64,000 nt of DNA from Nodosilinea sp. PGN35 (lineage in GTDB: Bacteria; Cyanobacteriota; Cyanobacteriia; Phormidesmidales; Phormidesmidaceae), in assembly GCF_029109325.1 (NCBI RefSeq), contig NZ_JAQKQJ010000016.1:1-64000 (forward strand), given 5' to 3'. The position numbers were made by a program, and so were the translations under genes. Every line of letters begins with the position of its first letter. Positions within the stretch are counted from its first letter, which is position 1. Of this stretch, positions 50,768 to 60,172 are shown piece after piece. Below the pieces are notes generated by a model. The model did not search any database, was not told where the DNA came from, and was given only the letters and a program-made list of their open reading frames with translations.

Positions 50768-51741
50768 CCCCAGCGGAGCGGCTGACGTTTTATGGGGATG
50801 GTCGCCAACCCCCCAGCCCCCATGCCGATGCGCCCCCCACCCCAGAGGCCTATCTGGTGTCGGAACCACTGCGGAAGGCGGTGAACCTGGCCATTTACCT
50901 GCGGCGACCGCTGCTGCTGGAGGGCGATGCGGGCTGCGGCAAAACTCGCCTGGCCTACAGCGTCGCCTACGAACTGGGGCTGCCCCTCTACCGGTGGGAC
51001 GTGCGCTCTAGCACCAAGGCCCAGGACGGGCTGTACGAGTACGACGCCATTCTGCGGCTGCACGATGTCGAGGTGCAAAAGGGGCTGGGTCTGCCCCCCG
51101 CACCCTCCACTGAAGCGGATAGCGACGATAGTTCACCTGACCATCGCAACCCCGGCAACCCCAAGCACTACCGGCGGTTTGGGCCGCTGGGCAGGGCCTT
51201 TCGGCTGCGCACTTGCCCAGCCGTGGTGCTGATCGATGAGATCGACAAGGCCGATCTCGACTTTCCTAACGATCTGCTGACGGTGCTGGATGACCCCTGG
51301 GCCTTTACCATTCGCGAAACTGGCGAAACCGTCACCGCCGACCCCCACCAGCGCCCGATTGTGATCATCACCAGCAACAAAGAGAAGGGGAACCTGCCCG
51401 CCCCGTTTCTGCGGCGCTGCCTCTACCGCTATCTCGACTTTCCCAACGACCCCGAGCAGCTCAAGGCGATCGTCGATCGCCACTACGCCCTGCGGCAAGA
51501 GCCCCCGCCCGCCGCCCCCCTGACCACCGCCGCCGTCGAGATATTTTTGAGCGATCGCCAGGAGCGCAGCTGGTTTAAACCCCCCGGCACCAGCGAATTT
51601 CTCGACTGGCTGAGGGCGCTGCACAGCTTTGCCCCTGAGCCCTACAGCCCCACCCAGCTCCGGAAAGATACCGTTTTGCCCTACCCAGAACTGCTCTTTA
51701 AGCGGCAGGATGACTGGCGCAATGCGGCTAAAGCCCTATGA
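50764..51741 (+). CDS. MoxR-family AAA+ ATPase
   Basis: A 325-residue AAA+ ATPase of the MoxR type, normally a chaperone that works with von Willebrand A proteins. Walker A is LLEGDAGCGKTRLA (K60), Walker B is AVVLIDEIDKADLDFPNDLL (E159), sensor 1 is IVIITSNKEKGNLP, and the arginine finger is in FLRRCLYRYLDFP. ATG 50764 is preferred: it overlaps the previous stop as ATGA and has AGGAG at proper distance. Its own stop overlaps the vWA gene by ATGA. Confidence 0.9.
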   Translation: MTPAERLTFYGDGRQPPSPHADAPPTPEAYLVSEPLRKAVNLAIYLRRPLLLEGDAGCGKTRLAYSVAYELGLPLYRWDVRSSTKAQDGLYEYDAILRLHDVEVQKGLGLPPAPSTEADSDDSSPDHRNPGNPKHYRRFGPLGRAFRLRTCPAVVLIDEIDKADLDFPNDLLTVLDDPWAFTIRETGETVTADPHQRPIVIITSNKEKGNLPAPFLRRCLYRYLDFPNDPEQLKAIVDRHYALRQEPPPAAPLTTAAVEIFLSDRQERSWFKPPGTSEFLDWLRALHSFAPEPYSPTQLRKDTVLPYPELLFKRQDDWRNAAKAL

Positions 51742-52832
51742 ACGACCGGGATGAGCTGGTACAGCGGCTGTTTTTGCGGCTCAATCAGAGCCAGTTTCAG
51801 CTGGGTTTGGGAGAGTATCTGGCGGCGCTGTCCGCCGTGGAGGGCGGCTTTGGGCAGAGCCTGGAGGAGCTAGAAGACACCCTGAAGCTGCTGTGGTGCC
51901 ATTCCCTGGCCGAGCAAAGCCAGTTTGAGCCCCTTTGGCAGCTCGAAATTGCCCAGATCAGCCCCCGCCAGCGGCGCAAACCCCCCTTTCCCGGCGGGCG
52001 CAAATCGGGTCGCCTGCCGCCATCGCCCTCGTCTGCTGCCACCCCCCGGCCCTCACCCCCTACCCCCCACCCCCTGCCCCTCAACAGCCCCCCCAAAGCC
52101 GAGACCGGGGTACTGCCCGTGCAGGCCCCCAGCCGCCTGACCATGGCCGAAGAGCCCCTGTCCCTGCAAGCCTACTACCCGATCTCGCGGCGATCGATGG
52201 TGTACAACTGGCGCTACCTGCGCCGCCCCGTGGCCGATGGGCCGCAGGACGTGCTGGATGTGGCCGCCACCATTCAGCAGGTGAGCCGGCAGGGGTTTTA
52301 TCTGACTCCGGTCTATCGGCGGCGATCGCGCAACCAGGCCAGACTGCTGCTGCTGGTCGATCAAAACGGCTCGATGACGCCCTTTCACCACTTCACCCGC
52401 GCCCTGGTCGAAACCGCCCGCGACACCGGGGCCCTAGAGCCTGATAACGTCAGCGCCTTTTACTTTCAAAATGTGCCGATGGGCAGCCTGTACAGAGATA
52501 CCCACCTGACCAAACCCGTCGGGCTACGGGCGGTACTGAACAGCTGCGACGGGGGCACCAGCGTGCTGATCGTCAGCGATGCCGGGGCGGGGCGGGGCTA
52601 TCGCACCAAAGACCGCATTCGGGGCAGCATTCGCTTTTTAACCCAGCTCAGGCGCTACACCACCCTGATCGCCTGGCTCAACCCCATGCCCCAGCACCGC
52701 TGGGTGGGCAGCTCTGCCGATGTCATCGCCAATGCGGTACCCATGTTTCAGATGGATAATGAAGGTCTGGGCAACGCCATCGACGTGATACGAGGCCAGC
52801 CGCTGACCTACCCCTACTCGTCGTCGCTATGA
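51738..52832 (+). CDS. von Willebrand factor A (CoxE-like) domain protein, MoxR partner
   Basis: A 364-residue protein. Residues 1-80 are helical (LVQRLFLRLNQSQFQLGLGEYLAAL), resembling the N-terminus of CoxE-type vWA proteins. About 85-140 form a Pro/Ser-rich linker encoded by C-tracts. About 200-364 form a vWA domain with LLLLVDQNGSMTPFHHF (D208; the metal site reads DxNxS instead of DxSxS) and GGTSVLIVSDAGAGRG. The substituted MIDAS residue still offers an oxygen ligand. It is coupled by ATGA overlaps to both the MoxR gene and the next gene. Confidence 0.85.
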   Translation: MNDRDELVQRLFLRLNQSQFQLGLGEYLAALSAVEGGFGQSLEELEDTLKLLWCHSLAEQSQFEPLWQLEIAQISPRQRRKPPFPGGRKSGRLPPSPSSAATPRPSPPTPHPLPLNSPPKAETGVLPVQAPSRLTMAEEPLSLQAYYPISRRSMVYNWRYLRRPVADGPQDVLDVAATIQQVSRQGFYLTPVYRRRSRNQARLLLLVDQNGSMTPFHHFTRALVETARDTGALEPDNVSAFYFQNVPMGSLYRDTHLTKPVGLRAVLNSCDGGTSVLIVSDAGAGRGYRTKDRIRGSIRFLTQLRRYTTLIAWLNPMPQHRWVGSSADVIANAVPMFQMDNEGLGNAIDVIRGQPLTYPYSSSL

Positions 52833-54529
52833 CCTCTGCCGCCCCTAGCTCCCCCTGGCGCGACCAGGCCCATCAGGTCGATCGCTTTGTCGAGCGATTT
52901 GGCCACCCCGGCTATCGCCCCCTGGCCTGCTATGCGGCCCTGCCCCTGGTGCTGACCCCTGAGCTGCTGCACTACCTGCGCATCGAATTTCTGCGCGAAG
53001 ACAACGTGCCCTGGGAGGCGGAGGTCGATCTACTGCTCTCTGACCTGTGCCGCCCGGTGGGCTACGAACTCTACGCCATGGATACCCAGGTGCGGGCCTA
53101 CCTGCTGGCGCAGATGCAGGCCGACCCGGTGTGGCAGCAGCGGATGGCGGCGGCGGCCCAGGTGTTGATTAGCTACACCAACTACCTCAGCCGCACCGAC
53201 CCCCACCGTCGCCAAAAAGAGCTCGATGCCCAGCGCATCGCCGCTATGACCTACCTGGGCGACGACGCCTGCCGCCAGGCCGCCGCCGAAATTGCCGATC
53301 GCCTCAGCCAGTTGGGCACCCAGGCCGCCACGGGCACTGCCTCGGAAAAAACCATTCGCTCTGAACTGGCCTTTTTGACCCGCCTTGCCCAGGAGCAGGC
53401 CCCACAACTGCAAGCGTCTGCGGCCCTGGTGGAGTTTGCTGAGCTGGTGCAGCGGCTACTGCGCCAGCCAGAGGCGGTGAGTCCGGAGACAATGGGGCGA
53501 TCGTACCGGGTGGGTAAGGTTGAGCTGACCCCTGGGGTTTACCCGCTGCAGCGGCGAGGAGCAAGTGAGGGCCTGTCAGGGCTGCCGCCGCTGGAACCTC
53601 AGACAGTGGAGGTGGTAACTATCAAATTTGAAGATACCCCAACGATTCCCATTGCAATGCTAGAGCCTTTTACCTTTGAGGTTTTGACCTATGAAGAAAT
53701 GCTCATACGTCAAGAAAGATGGCATGTACGGAGCCATGAGAGGCAGGCGCTAGGTTATCTAGAACCTCTAGGTAGTAGCGTATTTATTTCTATGGTCGCT
53801 ATTGCTAAGGGAAGTTTTATTATGGGTTCGCCTCCAAATGAACCAGAACGCCTTGAGAGAGAAGGGCCACAACATAATGTCTATATCAATGATTTTTTTA
53901 TGGGGCGGTATCCCATAACTCAAAAACAGTGGCAGATGGTAGCGGCTATGCCACCACAACAACAAGAACTTACCCCAAATCCTTCACATTTTAAGGGTGA
54001 TCATCGTCCGGTAGAGCGAGTGAGTTGGTACGACGCTATAGAGTTTTGCTCTCGGCTCTCAGCCCACACTGGGCGACAGTATCGGCTGCCAACTGAGGCA
54101 GAGTGGGAGTACGCCTGCCGCGCAAGCACTACGACACCCTTTTGTTTTGGCAATATCATTACAACTAGGGTTGCAAACTATAACGGTCATTATGTTTATA
54201 ACAATGCTCCCATAGGTGAGAACCGAAAGGAGACTACTGATACAGACTATTTAAAAACTGCCAATGCCTTCGGTCTGTCAGACATGCACGGCAATGTGTA
54301 TGAGTGGTGCCAAGATCACTGGCATAACAACTATGTAGATGCCCCCATTGACGGCAGCGCATGGGAAGACAATGTGGCAGATAAAAATTTAACCCGGATG
54401 TTACGCGGTGGTGCTTGGAGCACCTATCCGTGGTTTTGTCGTTCTGCCTACCGTCTCAGCAGCCCCCCGGGTGGATCTAGAACCGATATTGGGTTTCGGG
54501 TTGTATGTGTTGCGCCAAGGGATCTGTAG
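52829..54529 (+). CDS. FGS (formylglycine-enzyme-like) domain protein with conflict-system N-terminal region
   Basis: A 566-residue protein. Residues 1-210 are helical (RFGHPGYRPLACYAALPLVLTPELLHYLR...DLCRPVGYELYAMD), a region seen on FGS proteins encoded beside MoxR/vWA genes. About 317-566 form an FGE-sulfatase/C-type-lectin-like domain: GSFIMGSPPNE, NDFFMGRYPITQKQW, YRLPTEAEWEYACRA, MHGNVYEWCQD, RGGAW, CRSAYR, IGFRVVC. Only one of the two FGE active-site cysteines is kept, so it is probably a binding domain. The C-terminal half is much AT-richer (about 41% GC at 53761-53940) than the N-terminal half (65% at 52861-52920). Its tail resembles a retroelement-diversified variable region. Confidence 0.88.
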   Translation: MTSAAPSSPWRDQAHQVDRFVERFGHPGYRPLACYAALPLVLTPELLHYLRIEFLREDNVPWEAEVDLLLSDLCRPVGYELYAMDTQVRAYLLAQMQADPVWQQRMAAAAQVLISYTNYLSRTDPHRRQKELDAQRIAAMTYLGDDACRQAAAEIADRLSQLGTQAATGTASEKTIRSELAFLTRLAQEQAPQLQASAALVEFAELVQRLLRQPEAVSPETMGRSYRVGKVELTPGVYPLQRRGASEGLSGLPPLEPQTVEVVTIKFEDTPTIPIAMLEPFTFEVLTYEEMLIRQERWHVRSHERQALGYLEPLGSSVFISMVAIAKGSFIMGSPPNEPERLEREGPQHNVYINDFFMGRYPITQKQWQMVAAMPPQQQELTPNPSHFKGDHRPVERVSWYDAIEFCSRLSAHTGRQYRLPTEAEWEYACRASTTTPFCFGNIITTRVANYNGHYVYNNAPIGENRKETTDTDYLKTANAFGLSDMHGNVYEWCQDHWHNNYVDAPIDGSAWEDNVADKNLTRMLRGGAWSTYPWFCRSAYRLSSPPGGSRTDIGFRVVCVAPRDL

Positions 54530-54716
54530 CGTGGGTCGCCCTATCCACCCTTGCCTGCTCACCCCTAACATCCCTGCGACCCACAGCCCGAGCACCCCCA
54601 ATTCCCATGCATTCGACATCGGGGGGCGATCGCCGTGATGGACAGCATGGGTGCCGTGGGTCGGGGCGATCGCGACCATGGACGGGTTTAAAAGCATGAT
54701 GGGTGACCCACGCTAC
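54526..54716. repeat. MITE-like element with terminal inverted repeats
   Basis: GTAGCGTGGGTCGCCC (54526-54541) and GGGTGACCCACGCTAC (54701-54716) are 16-bp inverted repeats with one mismatch. Inside, GCGACCCAC (54578-54586) and GTGGGTCG (54657-54664) repeat the same core in opposite senses, and a GCGATCGC...ATGGAC...AGCATG...GGTG pattern occurs twice (from 54626 and 54667). The unit fills the gap between the two FGS genes, and its left end covers the stop codon of the upstream one. No coding capacity. It looks like a short non-autonomous element or a large structured RNA. Confidence 0.5.
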
Positions 54717-54791
54717 ACTTGGGACGAGGTGGGCCGACCAACGCGGCGGTGCTTGGAACAACAATCCTCGTCTGACCTTTTGAGAAAGCCC

Positions 54792-56141
<1,350 letters not shown>

Positions 56142-56377
56142 CGAAATTAACCGTTTTAGAAATCTTTGGCAGCGAAATCACCGATCAGCTTGATAACTGT
56201 CACAGGCTAGACAGAGAGCCTAAGGTTATCTTTTATGGTAGATACATTCAACCATTTAGAGTGAATGCAGTCATGAATAAACTCTGGATGGTTACAGCTT
56301 AGGCTGTGGATCTAATCGAGTAATAATCACCGTATTTTTACGGATTTACTTTATCTAGAAAAAGGAGGCTAGATCTA

Positions 56378-56554
56378 GTGAGAATCTCGTGTGACCAAGT
56401 TCATGTCCTGTTTTTATGGAGGCGATCGCCCATGGTAGACAACTTTCCCAAAGCTATCGGTCGAGGTGAATACATCTTTGGCCATCACCCAGCATCACCA
56501 TCCCACCTCCTAAAAAGGATATCTAAAGGGTTAAGGATATCTCAAGGGTTGTAG
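56378..56554 (+). CDS. Small ORF with perfect Shine-Dalgarno, unknown function
   Basis: A 58-codon frame from GTG 56378 to TAG 56552-56554. AAGGAGG (56362-56368) lies nine bases upstream, a better ribosome-binding site than most genes here have. The product is basic (MRISCDQVHVLFLWRRSP...HLLKRISKGLRISQGL), with no membrane helix or known family. Its stop lies inside the 5' arm of a strong terminator. It stands alone in the AT-rich 564-base gap between the TIR-FGS gene and herA. The rest of that gap shows CCGTA-TTTT-TACGG (56330-56343) and nothing else clear. It could be a real peptide gene or chance. Confidence 0.45.
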   Translation: MRISCDQVHVLFLWRRSPMVDNFPKAIGRGEYIFGHHPASPSHLLKRISKGLRISQGL

Positions 56555-56579
56555 AAGAGGGCCTTCTACAACCTTTTTT
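56547..56579 (+). terminator. Strong Rho-independent terminator
   Basis: GGTTGTAGAAG (56547-56557) pairs perfectly with CTTCTACAACC (56563-56573) around five bases and runs straight into six Ts. It ends plus-strand transcription about 400 bases after the TIR-FGS gene and immediately at the end of the small ORF. It also insulates the convergent herA gene. Confidence 0.9.
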
Positions 56580-56705
56580 ATTGAACTGATTATTCAAAAG
56601 GCTGTTCGCTCTGGCTAAAACTAATCCTATCTTCACGCCCTAATCAGGCTTGAGGGCGATCGCCCCAGCCCCTCATCAATCCTTCAGGTAAGCCCCATCA
56701 AAAAA

Positions 56706-58394
56706 TTACTCAATGCTCACCCCGCCAAAGGTTTCGGCTTTCTTACCTGCCCGTGCTGGAGCCGCTTTTTCCAGCTGGCGCGCCTGCTGGCGATGGCGCT
56801 GAAAGTGCCCCAGCCATTCTTCCGGTGCATTCATAGTTTCGCCGCCGTGCTGGGTGAGGCGCTTGCGCACCTGGCAGAGCACCGGGGTGTTGACGCAGGC
56901 CCCTGAGACAATCACCTGGCCCTTAGTGAGGGAGGGCAGCTCCTTCAACAGATCGCGTCCGGCGGCCTCAACGCCGTACTTGAGACTGTCCTGGTCTACG
57001 GGGTTGACGATGCGCATGAGAAACTGACTCATGCACTGGCTGAGCACGTCGGAGTCGAGTTTGCCCGGGCGCTGGGTAATCAGCCCTACCCCCATGCCAA
57101 ACTTGCGGCCCTCGCTGAGGATGGTGCGTAGAATCTGTTTACAGCGGGCAGGATCATTGGCCGGGGCAAAGCGGTGGGCCTCTTCGATCACAATGAACAC
57201 TGGGTAGGGCAGGTAATTTTCGTCTTCGGCGGTAATTTTGTCCTTAGCGGTGTTCATGCGCGCCTGATAACTTTGACGCAGCACGGCGGCACAGATGACC
57301 TGCTGTTCCTCCTGGCTAATTTCGTTCATTTGGAGCACAGTCACCTGGCCAGGCGCAAAGAGATCCTTGGGAGCCAGGTGCTCCATCCGGTGGAAGTACT
57401 CTGAGCGCTCCAGCTTGCTCAGTTTCCACTCCAGCGCTGGAGCAGACGATCCGGTTTTTTCATTGCCTTCGTCGTCGGTAGTGCGGTCTGACTCGTAGCA
57501 GGCGGCGATCAGATCCTGGGCATCCCAACGGTGGTTACTAAATTTATGTTTGCCTAAGAGGCTAAAAGCCTTGTTGAGGATAGCCTGTTGGCGATCGCTC
57601 ATGTCGGGCAGCAGGGTCAGAATGTCGTAGTAGTCCAGCGACGACATCCGAATGCGGATCTGATCCGGGGTCAAAATTTTTACCTCTGGACTGTAGCCAT
57701 CGTCAGCGGCAAAGCTGGGATGGCCGAGCATGTCTGTGAGGGTGCCGTATTCACCGTGGGGGTCAAAGATCAGCACCGCCGCTCGGTTGTAGGGGCGGAG
57801 CAGTTCCTCAATCAGCACGCCCGCTGTATAGCTTTTGCCCGAGCCGGTGCCCGCTAAGATTGCCATGTGGGTGCTGACCAGCTCTTTTACATCCAGAGCT
57901 ACGGGGACTCGCCCGCCGGGGCGCAGCAGCAGCGAACCAATGTGGGCCGAGCCGACCTCCTCCGGCTGTTTCTTGTTGATGATCTGGCGCAGGCTGGCGT
58001 CGTCGGCCAGGGTGACTTTCGCCCCAGGGTCGGGGGAGACCCGCGGATTCATGAAGCCGAGGGCAGGATGAAAGTACCCCACCACATCGACGGTAACTTC
58101 GTAGACTTCGGGATTGGGGTGAGCAAAGCCGACCAGAGCGGCGATCGCCTCAGGATTAATATCCGGGTCGGCAAAGATGCGATCGGGCAGGTGGTCGATC
58201 AGGCGGCGATCGGAGATTTTGCCCAGAATTTGAGCGTTGGGGATATCCGCCAGATCCACGGTGTAGTAGACAAACTCGCCAATCTTGACCTGGCGGTTGT
58301 CGGCGGTGATGAACACGTACTGGTTGCCGGTTTCCCCCGGCCCCTTGACGGTGCCAATCACTGGAGAAGCCGAAGGGTGCTTTGACCGTGCCAT
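56706..58394 (-). CDS. HerA-type ATP-binding DNA translocase
   Basis: A 562-residue HerA/FtsK-superfamily ATPase. The N-terminal HAS-barrel region (IGTVKGPGETGNQYVFIT...VKIGEFVYY, about 10-50) is followed by the RecA-like core with Walker A AILAGTGSGKSYTAG (about 192-206), Walker B PVFIVIEEAHRFAP (about 400), and the sensor region GMGVGLITQRPGKLDSDVLSQC. HerA usually forms a hexamer with the nuclease NurA in end resection. No NurA is adjacent, and the gene converges on the TIR/MoxR operon. It may be a housekeeping repair gene or a defence-linked translocase. Confidence 0.88.
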   Translation of the reverse strand: MARSKHPSASPVIGTVKGPGETGNQYVFITADNRQVKIGEFVYYTVDLADIPNAQILGKISDRRLIDHLPDRIFADPDINPEAIAALVGFAHPNPEVYEVTVDVVGYFHPALGFMNPRVSPDPGAKVTLADDASLRQIINKKQPEEVGSAHIGSLLLRPGGRVPVALDVKELVSTHMAILAGTGSGKSYTAGVLIEELLRPYNRAAVLIFDPHGEYGTLTDMLGHPSFAADDGYSPEVKILTPDQIRIRMSSLDYYDILTLLPDMSDRQQAILNKAFSLLGKHKFSNHRWDAQDLIAACYESDRTTDDEGNEKTGSSAPALEWKLSKLERSEYFHRMEHLAPKDLFAPGQVTVLQMNEISQEEQQVICAAVLRQSYQARMNTAKDKITAEDENYLPYPVFIVIEEAHRFAPANDPARCKQILRTILSEGRKFGMGVGLITQRPGKLDSDVLSQCMSQFLMRIVNPVDQDSLKYGVEAAGRDLLKELPSLTKGQVIVSGACVNTPVLCQVRKRLTQHGGETMNAPEEWLGHFQRHRQQARQLEKAAPARAGKKAETFGGVSIE

Positions 58395-58713
58395 AGGAAC
58401 CCGCTAGGAAAGGAATTGCTGCCAGGGTAGCGAAAGTTTAGCTATCCCTGGCGCTGACTTCATTAATACTAATGTCCTGCTGGCCATTAGGGTAGAGGCA
58501 ACGTCATCAGGCCATGAAGAAGATGTAAAACTAGCTTCGCCCTATGCCGGAGATTGCGGATCTGCCCAGGGCCGGGCTGGTCAAAAAATTGGCGTATTCA
58601 CGGATACTGCCCGGCGGGCAAGTCGGTAGGCTGAAGGGAGTCGGGGGTGAGCTGGGCAGCTCCAGCTTGCCCCCGGCTCAGGAGACCGGGAACACTTCGC
58701 TCGATGGTTGCCC
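58395..58713. other. Divergent control region between herA and the histidine kinase
   Basis: No gene is seen. CCAGGGTAGC (58422-58431) and GCTATCCCTGG (58441-58451) form a near-perfect hairpin just upstream of herA. The part nearest the kinase is GC-rich with a CTGGGCAGCTCCAGC hairpin near 58653. Confidence 0.4.
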
Positions 58714-60066
58714 ATGGCATCTGAAAAACCGACGGTTTTGTTCCAGGCTCGTCCCCCTGAGGGGGCGGCGCTCACCTCCTCCAGTCTCTGTGATGGTCGC
58801 GAAACCTGGCCTATTGTCCACGCTCTGGCCGCTACGCTCAATCAGCCCGATCCTCTGCCTGCCTTAGCAGAGGTGTTGGGAACTCACCTGGGAGCGGGAG
58901 CATGCCTGCTGCTCTGCCACTATCCCGATACCCGCAGGGTGACCTACACCTGCTGGCATCGAGGGGCAGTCCCGACTGGGTATCAACTGGGTGTTACCGA
59001 AACGGGGCCGTCCCAGGAGGGGCCGCGCCGCTTTGCCCTGGGGCTAATCGAGCAGACTGTTGACCAGTCGGCGGGTAGGGCGCGGCTGTGGTGGCAAAAG
59101 GGGGTAGCCGGGCTGCTGCGAAATGGGGCAGAGCCCCCCGCCTGGCTGCGCTCCATGGCCAGCTGCACCGCCATTGCGGTAGACGGGGCCGAGATGCAAG
59201 GGGCTGTGCTGCTGCTGGGGGCCGGAGGCTTGGCTGTGGAGCCCACAGTACAGGCTAACCTAGCCAGTTTAGGGGCGATCGCCTTTCATCAGCACTATCT
59301 TCAGGGGCAGGCCCAGCGCCACACTGAGCAGCTGCGCTACCTCAACTATCTTAAAGAAGACTTTCTCAGCACGCTCAACCACGAGCTGCGCACTCCCCTC
59401 ACCAGTATGATGCTGGCCATTCGCATGCTGCGCCGCCCCGATCTCACCCCCGAGCGGTCGGCCATGTATTTAGATATCTTGGAGCAGCAGTGCACCCGCG
59501 AAATTAACCTGGTGAACGACCTGCTGATGCTGCAAACTTTAGAGTCTAAAGCGCCTGTGGCGGTTCGCCAGCCCACGGACTTAGGCCAGTTGCTGACTGA
59601 TTTAGCCGATCGCCAGCAGGAGTCGTTTCGGCAGGCTCAGCTCAAGCTGGCGTTGCGGCTGCCGTCTGCTCCGGTGCTGCTAGCCACCGATGCCGAGCGG
59701 TTGACCAAGGTGCTCCTAGAGCTCCTGGGCAATGCCCGTAAATATTCGGCCCCCGCAACGGTCGTTACCCTGGCCCTGGCCGACAATCAGTCTCCAAACG
59801 GGGGAGTGACCCTGCAAGTTAGCAACCTGGGAGCGGCCATTGAAGCTGAGGATTTGCCCCATATTTTTGACAAGTTTCGTCGGGGTGCCAGGGCGACCAA
59901 AGACGGCATTGCCGGTACCGGTACCGGTCTGGCCCTGGCCCGTGGGTTAGTGGAGCAGATGGCGGGCACTATAAAAGTGTCGAGCCGACCCGACGATGCC
60001 CACCTCTGGCAAACCTGCTTTACCCTTGAGTTTGAGCACCATGGGAAATCTCTATCTAAGTCCTAA
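58714..60066 (+). CDS. Sensor histidine kinase with GAF-like N-terminus
   Basis: About 450 residues from ATG 58714. Residues about 30-195 look like a GAF domain (WPIVHALAATLNQPDPLPALAEVLGTHLGAGACLLL). A HisKA domain follows with His223 in STLNHELRTPLTSMMLAIRML, then HATPase with LLGNARKYSAPA, LPHIFDKFRRG and GTGTGLALARGL. There is no membrane segment or receiver. No response regulator is adjacent, so the partner is encoded elsewhere. Confidence 0.88.
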   Translation: MASEKPTVLFQARPPEGAALTSSSLCDGRETWPIVHALAATLNQPDPLPALAEVLGTHLGAGACLLLCHYPDTRRVTYTCWHRGAVPTGYQLGVTETGPSQEGPRRFALGLIEQTVDQSAGRARLWWQKGVAGLLRNGAEPPAWLRSMASCTAIAVDGAEMQGAVLLLGAGGLAVEPTVQANLASLGAIAFHQHYLQGQAQRHTEQLRYLNYLKEDFLSTLNHELRTPLTSMMLAIRMLRRPDLTPERSAMYLDILEQQCTREINLVNDLLMLQTLESKAPVAVRQPTDLGQLLTDLADRQQESFRQAQLKLALRLPSAPVLLATDAERLTKVLLELLGNARKYSAPATVVTLALADNQSPNGGVTLQVSNLGAAIEAEDLPHIFDKFRRGARATKDGIAGTGTGLALARGLVEQMAGTIKVSSRPDDAHLWQTCFTLEFEHHGKSLSKS

Positions 60067-60172
60067 GGCCACAATTCACAGGGGCAACACCATGCCGACA
60101 AAATTTGCTGGTATTCTGGGCACAGGCGTGGTGGCCTGGCCAAACTACACCGTTACTGGTTGGTTTTAACCC

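Noticed and set aside
54651..54791. An upstream start extending the TIR-FGS protein by 47 residues
   Set aside because: The extension lies in the inverted-repeat element and has no similarity. The TIR domain begins right after the internal ATG at 54792.
56142..56705. A DGR template repeat or reverse transcriptase next to the FGS genes
   Set aside because: The gap was read for an adenine-rich copy of the FGS tail and none is present. No reverse transcriptase motif occurs in any frame of the window. If a DGR exists, it acts from elsewhere.
60093..60170. A 25-codon ORF before the SRPBCC gene
   Set aside because: Too short, without a ribosome-binding site or a hydrophobic or charged pattern suggesting a peptide.
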